A stretch of 64,000 bases of DNA from Actinomycetes bacterium (GTDB lineage: Bacteria; Actinomycetota; Acidimicrobiia; Acidimicrobiales; RAAP-2), in assembly GCA_021793395.1 (NCBI GenBank), contig JAJYSU010000007.1, positions 1-64,000 on the forward strand, in the 5' to 3' direction. The position numbers and the translations under genes are program-made. Below the pieces are notes generated by a model. It made no database searches and was not told the origin of the DNA. It saw nothing but the letters and a program-made list of their open reading frames with translations. Shown here one piece after another: positions 36,212 to 45,985 of the stretch (its first letter is position 1; each line of letters starts with the position of its first letter).

Positions 36212-37668
36212 GCACCCCCTACTCCTTCGCCCACGGCAACTACGCGCGTGACGTTCGCACGACTTTCGATCACCTCGTGGCCGGCGAGGAGTCGGGGGCG
36301 AGCGTGAGCGTGGCGGGTCGGGTGATGCTGCTGCGCACGCAGGGTCGGGTGGCCTTTGCGACGATGCGCGACTCAACCGGCGAGGTGCAGCTGTTCGCGC
36401 AGAGCGCGGGGACCACCGACTTCGAGGGTTTTGCGCACCTGCACCTCGGCGACTGGGTCGGCGTGACCGGTGAGGTGGTGCGTACGCGGCGCGGCGAGTT
36501 GTCCGTCAAGGTCGGGACCTGGACTCGCCTGGCCGAAGCCCGGCGCAACTTCGGGGACAAGTGGGCGGGCATCGCCGATTACGACGTGCGCTACCGCCAC
36601 CGCGAAGTTGACCTTTGGGCCAATGAACGTTCGCGTACGTCCCTAGCGCTGCGTAGTGCACTGTTGCGCGCGCTGCGCGAGCGGTGTTGGGCGGGGGGTT
36701 TCATGGAGGTGGAGACCCCAATGCTGAACCCCATCGCCACCGGGGCCGCCGCTCGGCCCTTTGTGACGCACCATAACGCGCTCGACAGCGAGTTCTACTT
36801 GCGCATCGCCCCCGAACTCTGGCTGAAGCGTCTCGTGGTGGGCGGATTCGAGCGCGTCTTCGAGTTGGGGCGGGTCTTTCGCAACGAGGGGGTGAGTCCT
36901 CGCCATAACCCGGAGTTCACGTCGCTCGAGCTCTACAGCGCCTACTGGGACTACGAGGACATGATGGCCTTTACCGAGGAGCTCGTGGCGGGGGTGGTCC
37001 AGGACGTGCTCGGCACGACGAACCTGACCTACCAGGGTCGGGCATTGTCGATGGCGCCGCCGTGGCCCCGGCGCCCCATGGCCGAACTAGCGAGCGAGGC
37101 GGTAGGGGAGGAGGTCTCGGTGCACACTCCCCGAGAGCGCCTCGCGGCGCTGCTTAGTGAGCGCGACGTGGCGGTGGCGCCCGCGTGGGGGCCGGGGCGG
37201 TGTCTCGCGGAGTTGTTTGAGTGCGCGGCGGAGTCCGAGCTCTGGGATCCACTCTTCGTGACCGACCATCCCGTGGAGGTGTCTCCCCTGGCCCGGCGCC
37301 ATCGCGGTGACCCGCAACTGACGGAGCGCTTCGAGTCCTACGTGGCCGGGTGGGAGCTCTCTAACGGGTTCAGCGAGTTGAACGATCCGGACGAACAGCG
37401 TGTGCGTTTCGAGCAGCAGGCCGCGCTCGGTGCCGCCGGCGACGACGAGGCGATGAGCGTCGACGAGAACTACCTGGCCGCCCTGGAGTGGGGTCTGCCA
37501 CCGACCGCCGGTTTGGGGGTGGGGGTCGACCGGCTGGCGATGATCGTCGCCGACGAGTCCAACATTCGCGAAGTGATCGCCTTTCCCACGCTGAAGCCCC
37601 TGCGCGAAGAGATGCGTACCGATAGGGCCGGTGACGCCGCGGAGGTGTCGCGCCTAGGACGCGGGTAG
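36208..37668 (+). CDS. lysS: Lysyl-tRNA synthetase, class II
   Basis: OB-fold N-terminus, 'FRNEGVSPRHNPEFTSLELYSAYWDYEDMM', 'GLPPTAGLGVGVDRLAMIV'; GTG start at 36208. Confidence 0.95.
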   Translation: MSTPYSFAHGNYARDVRTTFDHLVAGEESGASVSVAGRVMLLRTQGRVAFATMRDSTGEVQLFAQSAGTTDFEGFAHLHLGDWVGVTGEVVRTRRGELSVKVGTWTRLAEARRNFGDKWAGIADYDVRYRHREVDLWANERSRTSLALRSALLRALRERCWAGGFMEVETPMLNPIATGAAARPFVTHHNALDSEFYLRIAPELWLKRLVVGGFERVFELGRVFRNEGVSPRHNPEFTSLELYSAYWDYEDMMAFTEELVAGVVQDVLGTTNLTYQGRALSMAPPWPRRPMAELASEAVGEEVSVHTPRERLAALLSERDVAVAPAWGPGRCLAELFECAAESELWDPLFVTDHPVEVSPLARRHRGDPQLTERFESYVAGWELSNGFSELNDPDEQRVRFEQQAALGAAGDDEAMSVDENYLAALEWGLPPTAGLGVGVDRLAMIVADESNIREVIAFPTLKPLREEMRTDRAGDAAEVSRLGRG

Positions 37669-38631
37669 GTCGTCGAGCAGTGACGTGATCAGCGAGCGGA
37701 AACCCTCTCGCAGGCCCGCCTGGGGTACGGCGTCGAGGGCCCCGAACGCTAGATCGAGGAATTGCCGCGCGGCCCTGACGGTGAGGGCGACCGCGTTCGT
37801 GGAGACGACGAGCTTGCGCGCTCGCTCGCGGTCCTCGTCACCCAGGATCTGACCGAGCAGGGCGCGCAACTCGTCGCCGACGGCCGGATCGCGCAGGGCG
37901 AAGAGGGTGGGAAGGTTGTAGATACCCTCGGCGAGGTCTTGGCCCGCGGGCTTGCCCAGTTGATTCTCGACCGCGACGACATCCAAGATGTCGTCGCGTA
38001 GCTGGTAGACCATACCGAAGCATCGACCGAACTCGCTCAGAGCCTCAGTTTGGGTGTCGTCGAGGCGGGCGGTTATCGCGCCGATGCGACAACTCGAGGC
38101 CATCAGTGACGCGGTCTTTCCCTCAATGGCTTCGTAGTAGTCGTCCTCGCTACGCGTCACGGAGAACGCGGTACGCACCTCGCTGGCCTGTCCACGAGTC
38201 AGCCAGGCCAGGGTGTGGGCGAGTAGACGGGCGGACTCGACACCCAGGTCCGCGGCGATACCGGCCGAGCGCGCCATGAGGTAGTCACCGGCGACGATGG
38301 CCACGAGATTGCCGTAGCGGGCGTTGACGCTGTCCACGTTGCGGCGAACCAGCGCCTCGTCCATGACGTCATCGTGGTAGAGCGACGCCAGGTGCATGAG
38401 TTCTACCGCCACGCCGCCCATCAGGTCATCGGTCGTGGCGGGCCGCGCTCCACTCGTCGCCGCCGCAATCGCCAGTGCCGGTCGCAGGCGCTTGCCGCCG
38501 GCGTAGATGAGGTGGGTGGTTACCGCGTCGAGGTAGGAGTCGCCGATGACGACCGAGTCGGCGAGCAGGGTCTCGAGGCGGGCCAGGTCAGCCTCGACCG
38601 TGGGCAGGCGCAGAAACTCGAGCGGATTCAC
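37654..38631 (-). CDS. Polyprenyl (prenyl diphosphate) synthetase
   Basis: 'GGKRLRPALAIA', 'LYHDDVMDEALVRR', 'QLRDDILDVV'. Confidence 0.93.
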   Translation of the reverse strand: MNPLEFLRLPTVEADLARLETLLADSVVIGDSYLDAVTTHLIYAGGKRLRPALAIAAATSGARPATTDDLMGGVAVELMHLASLYHDDVMDEALVRRNVDSVNARYGNLVAIVAGDYLMARSAGIAADLGVESARLLAHTLAWLTRGQASEVRTAFSVTRSEDDYYEAIEGKTASLMASSCRIGAITARLDDTQTEALSEFGRCFGMVYQLRDDILDVVAVENQLGKPAGQDLAEGIYNLPTLFALRDPAVGDELRALLGQILGDEDRERARKLVVSTNAVALTVRAARQFLDLAFGALDAVPQAGLREGFRSLITSLLDDLPAS

Positions 38632-39033
38632 GCACCCACCTTAGAGGGTGTCGGTGATTTGCCCTGGCCCGGCTCTGATGACCCGCCGACTCGCGTCGGC
38701 CTCGTCACCCGTACCCGCGGGCCCTCGAGTGGCGCGAGCGAGAGGGGCCCGTCGTTCCGCGAGCCCCGTGCGGCGTGGTACGCCCCACCGCAGGGGTGAC
38801 GAGAGACGTGGCGTCATTCGTAAGGCGATGCGGATGACCCGAGAGGCAACGAGTGCGGGCCTCCTTTCTCGACGGGCGAGGCGGCCGTGGCGTGGTGGAG
38901 CGGGCGGGCTCGCCGCCGCGAGCGCCCGATCTGTGCGGTGACCAGAAGCACGTTGACGGGGTGTAGGGGGGTGGGGACGGACGCGGCCACGGTGCCGGTA
39001 CACTGCAATTAGTCAGCCGAAAAGGGATGAGAG

Positions 39034-41538
39034 TTGTTCGAACGATTTACAGACCGTGCCCGACGAGTCCTGGTACTCGCTCAGGAGGAGGCCCGTGACC
39101 TTAATCACGCGTTTATTGGCACTGAGCACATCCTGCTCGGGCTGATCCGCGAGGGAGAAGGAGTGGCGGCGAAGGCTCTCGACGCTCTGGGCATTACCTA
39201 CGACGTGGTACGCGAGAAGGTGGAGGAAGCCATCGGCACCAACACCAACCCCTCGCCGGGCTCGCCCCCCTTCACCCCGCGGGCGAAGAAGGTCCTGGAG
39301 TTGTCGCTGCGCGAGGCTCTCCAGTTGGGCCACTCCTACATCGGCACCGAGCACATGCTGCTCGGACTGGTGCGCGAGGGCGACGGCGTCGCGGCTCAGG
39401 TGCTGAACGACCTAGGTGCGGATATGGCACGGGTGCGCGCTCAGGTGATCCAGATGATGTCGGGCCAGGGAACCAAGGAGACCGGTTCGGCCGTCTCGTC
39501 AGGTGGTCCGAAGGGTGACGCGGATGCGTCGAGCGGGTCGGCGGTGCTCGATCAGTTCGGGCGCAACCTCACCCAGTACGCCCGCGAGGGCAAGTTGGAC
39601 CCGCTGGTGGGCCGCGAGAAGGAAGTCGAGCGCGTGATGCAGGTTCTGTCACGTCGCACCAAGAACAACCCGGTGCTCATTGGTGAGCCCGGTGTGGGTA
39701 AGACCGCCATCGTGGAGGGCTTGGCCCAGCGGATCGTGGCCAGTCAGGTGCCCGTCACCCTGGCCGACAAGCAGTTGTACACGTTGGATCTCGGAGCTCT
39801 GGTCGCGGGTAGCCGCTACCGCGGAGACTTTGAGGAGCGTCTGAAGAAGGTCTTGAAGGAGATTCGCACGCGCGGCGACATCATCTTGTTCATCGACGAG
39901 ATTCACACGCTGGTGGGGGCCGGAGCTGCCGAGGGCGCCATCGACGCCGCGTCGATCCTCAAGCCCATGCTGGCGCGTGGCGAGTTGCAGACGGTGGGCG
40001 CGACGACGATCGACGAGTACCGTAAGCACATCGAGAAGGACGCGGCGTTGGAGCGTCGCTTCCAGCCCGTGAAGGTGGAGCAGCCCTCGGTGGCGATGAC
40101 CATTGAGATCCTGAAGGGTTTGCGCGAGGTCTACGAAGAGTTCCACGCCGTCAAGATCACGGACCAGGCGCTGGTCGCCGCGGCCAACCTGGCCGATCGC
40201 TACATCGCGGACCGCTTTCTACCCGATAAGGCCATCGACCTCATCGACGAGGCGGGGAGCCGCCTGCGGATTCGACGCATGGACGCCCCGCCGGCCGCGG
40301 TGAAGATCGACGAGGACCTCGCCCGGGTACGCGCCGACAAAGAAGGCGCGATGGACAGCGGCGCGCTCGAGCAGGCCAAGGCCCTCGAAGAGCGCGAGCG
40401 CGAGCTGGTGGCCAAGAAGGAGGCCCTGGACGTGACGGTGGCCGCGTCGGGCGGCAACACGTTCGACCTGGTCGACGAGGAGACGATCGCGGAGGTTCTG
40501 GCCAATTGGACCGGCATCCCGGTCTACCGGCTGACCGAGGAGGAGACCTCGAAGTTGTTGCGCATGGAGGACGAACTCCACAAGCGCATCATTGGTCAGG
40601 ACGAGGCCATCATCGCGCTCAGTCGGGCGATTCGGCGCACGCGCGCGGGCCTGAAGGACCCCAAGCGTCCCGGCGGCTCGTTCATCTTCCTGGGCCCCAC
40701 TGGAGTGGGCAAGACGGAGTTGGCCAAGACGTTGGCGGAGTTCCTCTTCGATGACGAGGACGCCCTGATTCAGCTGGACATGAGCGAGTACATGGAGAAG
40801 CACTCGGTGAGCCGTCTCGTGGGTTCGCCCCCCGGCTACGTCGGCTACGACGAAGGTGGGCAACTGACCGAGGCGGTGCGCCGCAAGCCCTTCTCCGTGG
40901 TTCTCTTCGACGAAGTCGAAAAGGCTCACCCTGACGTGTTCAACACGCTGCTGCAGATCCTTGAGGACGGACGGCTCACTGACGCGCAGGGTCGCGCGGT
41001 GGACTTCAAGAACACCATCTTGATCATGACCTCGAACCTCGGAACGGCCGACCTGCGACGCGCCGCGATCGGCTTCGGCAAGGGGTCGGACGTCCTCACC
41101 CACGAGAGGATGAAGGAGAAGGTCAACCAGGCGCTGAAGGCGCACTTCCGCCCGGAGTTCCTGAACCGAATCGATGACACGATCGTGTTCCACGAGTTGA
41201 CTCGCGCCGAGGTCATCCTGATCGCTGATCTCTTCGTCGCCCGGCTGCGCGAGCAGTTGGCGGTGCAGGGGCTCGGTCTCGAGTTGTCGGCGAGCGCGCA
41301 GAACTTCCTCGCGGAGAAGGGATACGACCCCGAGCTCGGGGCTCGACCCCTGCGCCGAGCCATCCAGCAGTACGTCGAGGACGTACTCAGCGAGAAGATC
41401 CTCTTCAAGGAGTTTCGAGTCGGCCAGACCATCGTGGTGGACACCGCGGAGGGCGACGACGGCACGTATCTCACCTTTGAGGGGGTCGAGGGACTCCCGC
41501 CGTCGGTGGACTTCGAGGACCTCACGCCGAACCGGTGA
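39034..41538 (+). CDS. clpC: ATP-dependent Clp protease ATP-binding subunit ClpC
   Basis: '[19 protein letters not shown]', Walker A '[15 protein letters not shown]' and '[19 protein letters not shown]'; TTG start. Confidence 0.96.
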   Translation: MFERFTDRARRVLVLAQEEARDLNHAFIGTEHILLGLIREGEGVAAKALDALGITYDVVREKVEEAIGTNTNPSPGSPPFTPRAKKVLELSLREALQLGHSYIGTEHMLLGLVREGDGVAAQVLNDLGADMARVRAQVIQMMSGQGTKETGSAVSSGGPKGDADASSGSAVLDQFGRNLTQYAREGKLDPLVGREKEVERVMQVLSRRTKNNPVLIGEPGVGKTAIVEGLAQRIVASQVPVTLADKQLYTLDLGALVAGSRYRGDFEERLKKVLKEIRTRGDIILFIDEIHTLVGAGAAEGAIDAASILKPMLARGELQTVGATTIDEYRKHIEKDAALERRFQPVKVEQPSVAMTIEILKGLREVYEEFHAVKITDQALVAAANLADRYIADRFLPDKAIDLIDEAGSRLRIRRMDAPPAAVKIDEDLARVRADKEGAMDSGALEQAKALEERERELVAKKEALDVTVAASGGNTFDLVDEETIAEVLANWTGIPVYRLTEEETSKLLRMEDELHKRIIGQDEAIIALSRAIRRTRAGLKDPKRPGGSFIFLGPTGVGKTELAKTLAEFLFDDEDALIQLDMSEYMEKHSVSRLVGSPPGYVGYDEGGQLTEAVRRKPFSVVLFDEVEKAHPDVFNTLLQILEDGRLTDAQGRAVDFKNTILIMTSNLGTADLRRAAIGFGKGSDVLTHERMKEKVNQALKAHFRPEFLNRIDDTIVFHELTRAEVILIADLFVARLREQLAVQGLGLELSASAQNFLAEKGYDPELGARPLRRAIQQYVEDVLSEKILFKEFRVGQTIVVDTAEGDDGTYLTFEGVEGLPPSVDFEDLTPNR

Positions 41539-42884
41539 CACAGCCGCCACCTAGGGTGGCCGGCGTGAAGAGCAAGGACATTCACGTCTGTCGATCGTGC
41601 GGGACGACCGCGCTGCGGTGGGCGGGTCGGTGCCCGGGCTGCGGAGAGTGGAACTCGCTCGAAGTGCTACGCGCAGCGCCCACTGGTTCCGTGCTCGAGG
41701 AGATGGGCGACGTCGACGTGTCGGCCGATCCCCCTACGCCGAGTGGCGTGGGCGAGTTCGATCGCGTGCTGGGTGGTGGCCTGGTACCGGGGTCGACGAC
41801 ACTGCTCTTCGGTGAGCCGGGAGTGGGTAAATCGACGCTGGCTCTGAGCGTGTTGTGCGCGGTGGCCGCGGCCGGACACCGCGCGCTGCTGATCGCGAGT
41901 GAGGAGTCGGCCGCTCAGGTCGCTCGGCGAGCGCGTCGCCTGGGGCCCATCCCTTCGGGATTGGGACTCGTCGTGACGACGGACGTCGACGACGCCGTGG
42001 CGGCCCTTGGGCATCACCCGCGCGTGGCGGTCGTGGACTCGGTCTCGGCGTTGAATGACGGGGGGCTCACGGCGGCGACCGGGTCTGTTCCTCAGGTCCG
42101 CCAGGCCGCGGAGCGGTTGTGTCGGGTGGCCAAGTCCACCAACACGGCGCTGATTCTGGTGGGACACGTGACCAAGGACGGTGAGCTCGCGGGCCCTCGG
42201 GCGCTCGAGCATCTCGTGGACACCGTGGTTCGCGTCGAAGGTGACCGACACGGCTCTCTGCGTCTTCTGCGAGCCCTCAAGCATCGTTTCGGGCCCACGG
42301 ACGAGGTCGGCTTGCTCGAAATGGTGGGGGGAGGGTTACGCGCGCCTCTGGACGACACTCTCGGACGTCGTGCCGCCCTCGAGGTGCCCGGTGTGGTGGG
42401 GACGGTGACCCTGGACGGGTCGCGTTCGTTCGTCGTCGAGGTGCAAGCGCTCGTCGCCGCGCCGACCGGCACGGCGCGCCGCGTGGCCCATATGGTCTCC
42501 TCTCAACGCTTATCGTTGCTGCTGGCCGTCCTCGACGCGAGGTGTTCGGTGGAGACCGGGGGACTCGACGTGTTCGCGAGCACGGCGGGGGGACTCGCGG
42601 CCACTGAGCCCGCGGTCGACGCCGCCCTCGCTCTGGCCGTGGCCTCGGTCACTATGGGTTTCGCGGTGTCGCGTTCGATTGTCGCGGTCGGAGAGGTGGG
42701 ATTGGCGGGCGAGCTGCGCGCGGTGAGGGGCCTCACGCGGCGAGTGCGCGAAGCGCGTCGGGTCGGAGCCACTCTGGTGATCGCGCCGGCTGACGGCGAC
42801 CTCGACGACGTGGCCGGTATCGATGTTGTACGCTGCGGATCATTGATCGAGGCCATCGAGGCGGCACGCTCCGCATCGAAATGA
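41535..42884 (+). CDS. radA: DNA repair protein RadA
   Basis: 'CRSCGTTALRWAGRCPGCGEWNSL' zinc finger, 'LLFGEPGVGKSTLALSVL', Lon-like C-terminus. Confidence 0.95.
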   Translation: MTQPPPRVAGVKSKDIHVCRSCGTTALRWAGRCPGCGEWNSLEVLRAAPTGSVLEEMGDVDVSADPPTPSGVGEFDRVLGGGLVPGSTTLLFGEPGVGKSTLALSVLCAVAAAGHRALLIASEESAAQVARRARRLGPIPSGLGLVVTTDVDDAVAALGHHPRVAVVDSVSALNDGGLTAATGSVPQVRQAAERLCRVAKSTNTALILVGHVTKDGELAGPRALEHLVDTVVRVEGDRHGSLRLLRALKHRFGPTDEVGLLEMVGGGLRAPLDDTLGRRAALEVPGVVGTVTLDGSRSFVVEVQALVAAPTGTARRVAHMVSSQRLSLLLAVLDARCSVETGGLDVFASTAGGLAATEPAVDAALALAVASVTMGFAVSRSIVAVGEVGLAGELRAVRGLTRRVREARRVGATLVIAPADGDLDDVAGIDVVRCGSLIEAIEAARSASK

Positions 42885-42946
42885 ACCAAATCTGGTAGAC
42901 TATATGGTCCACCGGAATGCTGCCGGAGCAGAGGAGATTCAACTGC

Positions 42947-43435
42947 ATGACTGCTCGCAAGTACAAAAAAGGCGATCGTCTTGTGTATCCCCATCACGGG
43001 GCGTGCACCGTCGAAAAGATTGAGAAGATGACGGCTTTTGACGTGAAGCAGGACTATCTGAAACTGAAGGTGGCCTACACCGACCTCGTGCTCATGGTGC
43101 CCGTGGCCAACGCCGAGTCGGTGGGGCTGCGCGACGTCATCAACGACGAGGAAGTCGAGGAGGTGTTCGCGGTGCTGCGCAAGAAGGAGGCTCGGATGCC
43201 GACGAACTGGTCGCGGCGCTTCAAGAACCACTCGGAGAAGTTGCGGTCAGGCGACATCTACCAGGTCGCCGAAGTCGTGCGGAATCTTTCGATTCGCGAC
43301 AAGGACAAGGGGTTGTCCGCCGGTGAGAAGCGCATGCTCACGCGAGCGCGCCAGATCCTCGTGTCGGAGTTGACCTTTGCGCTCAACGTCGATACGGAAG
43401 CGGCGGAGCAGAAGCTCGCCTCGGTCCTGCCCTAG
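42947..43435 (+). CDS. CarD family transcriptional regulator
   Basis: 'KKGDRLVYPHHGACTVEKIEKM', 'NWSRRFKNHSEKLRSGDIYQVAEVVRNL'. Confidence 0.94.
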   Translation: MTARKYKKGDRLVYPHHGACTVEKIEKMTAFDVKQDYLKLKVAYTDLVLMVPVANAESVGLRDVINDEEVEEVFAVLRKKEARMPTNWSRRFKNHSEKLRSGDIYQVAEVVRNLSIRDKDKGLSAGEKRMLTRARQILVSELTFALNVDTEAAEQKLASVLP

Positions 43436-43437
43436 CC

Positions 43438-44079
43438 GTGCGCGTGGCCGCCGTCGTCGTTGCCGGCGGCCGGGGAGAGCGCTTCGGTGGCCCGAAGCAG
43501 TTCGCCGTGCTGGATGAGACGACCGTCTCAGTTCACAGTGTTCGCGCCGCCCGCTCGGTGGCCGACGTCGTAGTCCTGGTGGTTCCCGAACGTTACGGCG
43601 GTGACGGCGAGGGCGCGGACGTCGTGGTCACGGGTGGCGCGACCCGAGCAGAGTCCGTGCGCGCGGGTCTCGCGGCCCTGACTCCGGTGGATATTGTCGT
43701 GGTGCACGACGCCGCTCGTCCGTGGGCGAGCGCGGACCTCTTCGCGGCGGTCGTTGCGGCGGTCGCGGCCGGCGCCGATGCCGCGGTGCCGGGGCTGGCC
43801 ATTACGGACACCGTGAAGCGTGTGAGCGTCGAGAGGTTGACGACGGTTGTGGAAGCGACGGTACCCCGTGACGAGCTGGTGACGGTTCAGACGCCCCAGG
43901 CTTTTCGTTTCGACGTGCTCGTGAACGCTCACGCCGATGCGGAGGACGCCACTGACGACGCGGCGTTGGTGGAGCGACTCGGGGGGCGAGTGGTCGTGGT
44001 ACCGGGTGAGGAGTCCAACGTCAAGATCACTCGACCGGACGACCTGAGTGCGCCAGCTCGATCGGGGGGTGACCAGTGA
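43438..44079 (+). CDS. ispD: 2-C-methyl-D-erythritol 4-phosphate cytidylyltransferase
   Basis: 'VVVAGGRGERFGGPKQFAVLDE', 'VHDAARPWASADLF', 'TDDAALVERLGGRVVVVPGEESNVKITRPDDL'. Confidence 0.92.
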   Translation: MRVAAVVVAGGRGERFGGPKQFAVLDETTVSVHSVRAARSVADVVVLVVPERYGGDGEGADVVVTGGATRAESVRAGLAALTPVDIVVVHDAARPWASADLFAAVVAAVAAGADAAVPGLAITDTVKRVSVERLTTVVEATVPRDELVTVQTPQAFRFDVLVNAHADAEDATDDAALVERLGGRVVVVPGEESNVKITRPDDLSAPARSGGDQ

Positions 44080-44549
44080 GAGTGGGTCAAGGTATCGATG
44101 TTCACCGCTTCAGTAATGACGCCGAGCGAGAACTATGGCTCGGCCTCGTTCGCATTCCGGGGGCTCCGGGTCTCGAAGGTCACTCCGACGCTGACGTGGC
44201 GACGCACGCTCTCTGTGACGCGCTCTTAGGTGCCGCGGCGTTGGGTGATCTGGGACGCCACTTTCCCGATGATGACCCAGCCACGACGAACGTGACATCC
44301 GCGACGTTGCTGTCGTCGACTATGGAACTCGTGCGCGACGCGGGGTGGAAAGCAGTGTCAGGCGATGTCACCATCATCGCCCAGCAGCCGCGACTCGTCC
44401 CCTTCATGGAAGCAATGAGCACGGAGTTGTCGGCGCTCGTGGGGGCTTTGGTGTCGGTCAAAGCCACGACGACGGAGGGACTGGGCTCGCTGGGTCGAGT
44501 GGAGGGAATAGGCGCCATGGCGGTTGTGCTGGTAGAGGAGATGACGTGA
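44076..44549 (+). CDS. ispF: 2-C-methyl-D-erythritol 2,4-cyclodiphosphate synthase
   Basis: 'GQGIDVHRF', 'GHSDADVATHALCDALLGAAALGDLGRHFPDDDP', 'VKATTTEGLGSLGR'. Confidence 0.95.
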   Translation: MRVGQGIDVHRFSNDAERELWLGLVRIPGAPGLEGHSDADVATHALCDALLGAAALGDLGRHFPDDDPATTNVTSATLLSSTMELVRDAGWKAVSGDVTIIAQQPRLVPFMEAMSTELSALVGALVSVKATTTEGLGSLGRVEGIGAMAVVLVEEMT

Positions 44550-45394
44550 GCGGTCCCCGTCCTGGACATTCCAATCGACGGGCTCGTCCCGCATCAGTGA
44601 ATCGGCGATCCGTGCCGGCGCGCGACGAGGTGCATCGCGCGCGACCCGTTCGCGCCGATGGACTCGGCGGAGAGCAGGTGGAGGGGCGCCACGCCATTCT
44701 GGAGCTGTTGCGTGGCGAGAGACGTCCGGTGCAGCGCGTCCTTATCGCGGATGCGCAGGATCCGTCGCCGATCCTTGACGAGATCGAGCGGGAAGCTCGA
44801 CGGCACCACGTTCCCGTACAGGTTGTGTCGATGGCGCGCGTCGACCGAGAGGCTCGCACTGAGGGCCATCAGGGGGTGCTGGCGTTCGCGCGGCCGGTGC
44901 CCACGGTAATGCTCGATGAGCTGCTCAACGTGCCCAATCCCTTTCTCCTCGTGGGCGACGGGGTGACCGATCCGCGAAACCTCGGTGCGATGCTACGTAG
45001 TGCCGAGGGTGCGGGCGTCACGGGTGTCGTACTGCCGCGCCACCGGGCGTCTCGTCTCTCGCCCACCGTCACAAAGACCGCCGCTGGAGCCATCGAGTAC
45101 CTAACTTTCTGCGACGTCGGCGGCATACCGGCCGCGATTGATGTGATGAATCGAGCGGGCCTGATAACTGTTGGGCTAGCCGGAGAGTCGCCGACATCGC
45201 TCTACGATCTTGATCTCGGATCAGCTCCCGTGGCGCTTGTCGTGGGAGGTGAGGAGAGGGGACTTAGCGTGCTCGCCCGCAAGCGATGTGCTGCGGTCGT
45301 CGCGATTCCTCAAGCTGGTCGTATCAGCTCGTTGAACGCCGGTGTGGCAGTCTCCATCGCTGCGTTTGAGGTAGCGCGCCAACGGCGATTATGA
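44546..45394 (+). CDS. TrmH/SpoU-family 23S rRNA methyltransferase (RlmB-like)
   Basis: 'VEGRHAILELLRGERRPVQRVLIA', 'LLVGDGVTDPRNLGAMLRSAEGAGVTGVVLPRHR', 'VVGGEERGLSVLARKRC..VAIPQAGRISSLNAGVAVSIAAFEVAR'. Confidence 0.93.
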   Translation: MSGPRPGHSNRRARPASVNRRSVPARDEVHRARPVRADGLGGEQVEGRHAILELLRGERRPVQRVLIADAQDPSPILDEIEREARRHHVPVQVVSMARVDREARTEGHQGVLAFARPVPTVMLDELLNVPNPFLLVGDGVTDPRNLGAMLRSAEGAGVTGVVLPRHRASRLSPTVTKTAAGAIEYLTFCDVGGIPAAIDVMNRAGLITVGLAGESPTSLYDLDLGSAPVALVVGGEERGLSVLARKRCAAVVAIPQAGRISSLNAGVAVSIAAFEVARQRRL

Positions 45395-45638
45395 CGCGCG
45401 CTTAGTCGTCGTTGCTCACCCCTGCTTCGCCGCTGGCAACTATGCCCAGTAGATCCGGACGACTTTGCGTTAGATCCTATAACTCAATTTTCATGCAGGC
45501 TCGCCGAGCCTCTCCTCGGGGTCGCTTCTTCCACAAGTTAATAGTGCTGAGTGAGCTGAACACAAGTCTCAAAAACGTACTGATCCCCTGATAACAAAAT
45601 TTGTTTGGTATCAATACTTCATAAAGTCCCTTTGTGGT

Positions 45639-45654
45639 TGTGATAGTCATCACG
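45639..45654. promoter_or_regulatory. Candidate CRP/GlxR-type binding site
   Basis: TGTGA-TAGTCA-TCACG in AT-rich intergenic region; inner arms GTGAT/ATCAC palindromic. Confidence 0.4.
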
Positions 45655-45985
45655 GGACACGAAAGGCGAGTGATGACAACATTTGAGAGGTAGTTCTTTC
45701 AGTTACCTATTTTGGGGGTATCCATTTAACCGGAGCAATCCTGGTCAAAGGACCGGACAGATTCAGCGTGTATGCGCATTACTCCGCTCAGATGGATATC
45801 ACCAATACTTATTAGTGAACCTTTAAATAGGCGGAGAACTTTGCCTTTCCATGCTGAAGAGTAAGTATCTACAAAACTAATCTATTCGCTAGGTGCTGGC
45901 AAGGCTTTTCATCGCACAACTGCCTACCCAATTTTACCCTGAGTGTTCTAAATCTGCATACGAGTAGTATCAAATAGGGGGATGA

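Noticed and set aside
34530-36376. Long minus-strand frames antisense to panC/coaX
   Set aside because: Low-complexity shadow ORFs with no recognisable domains.
38640-39030. Possible structured RNA upstream of clpC
   Set aside because: GC-rich hairpins are present but no known RNA class consensus could be matched by eye; needs an Rfam scan.
40219-41550. 443-aa minus-strand ORF over clpC
   Set aside because: Antisense shadow typical of GC-rich coding DNA.
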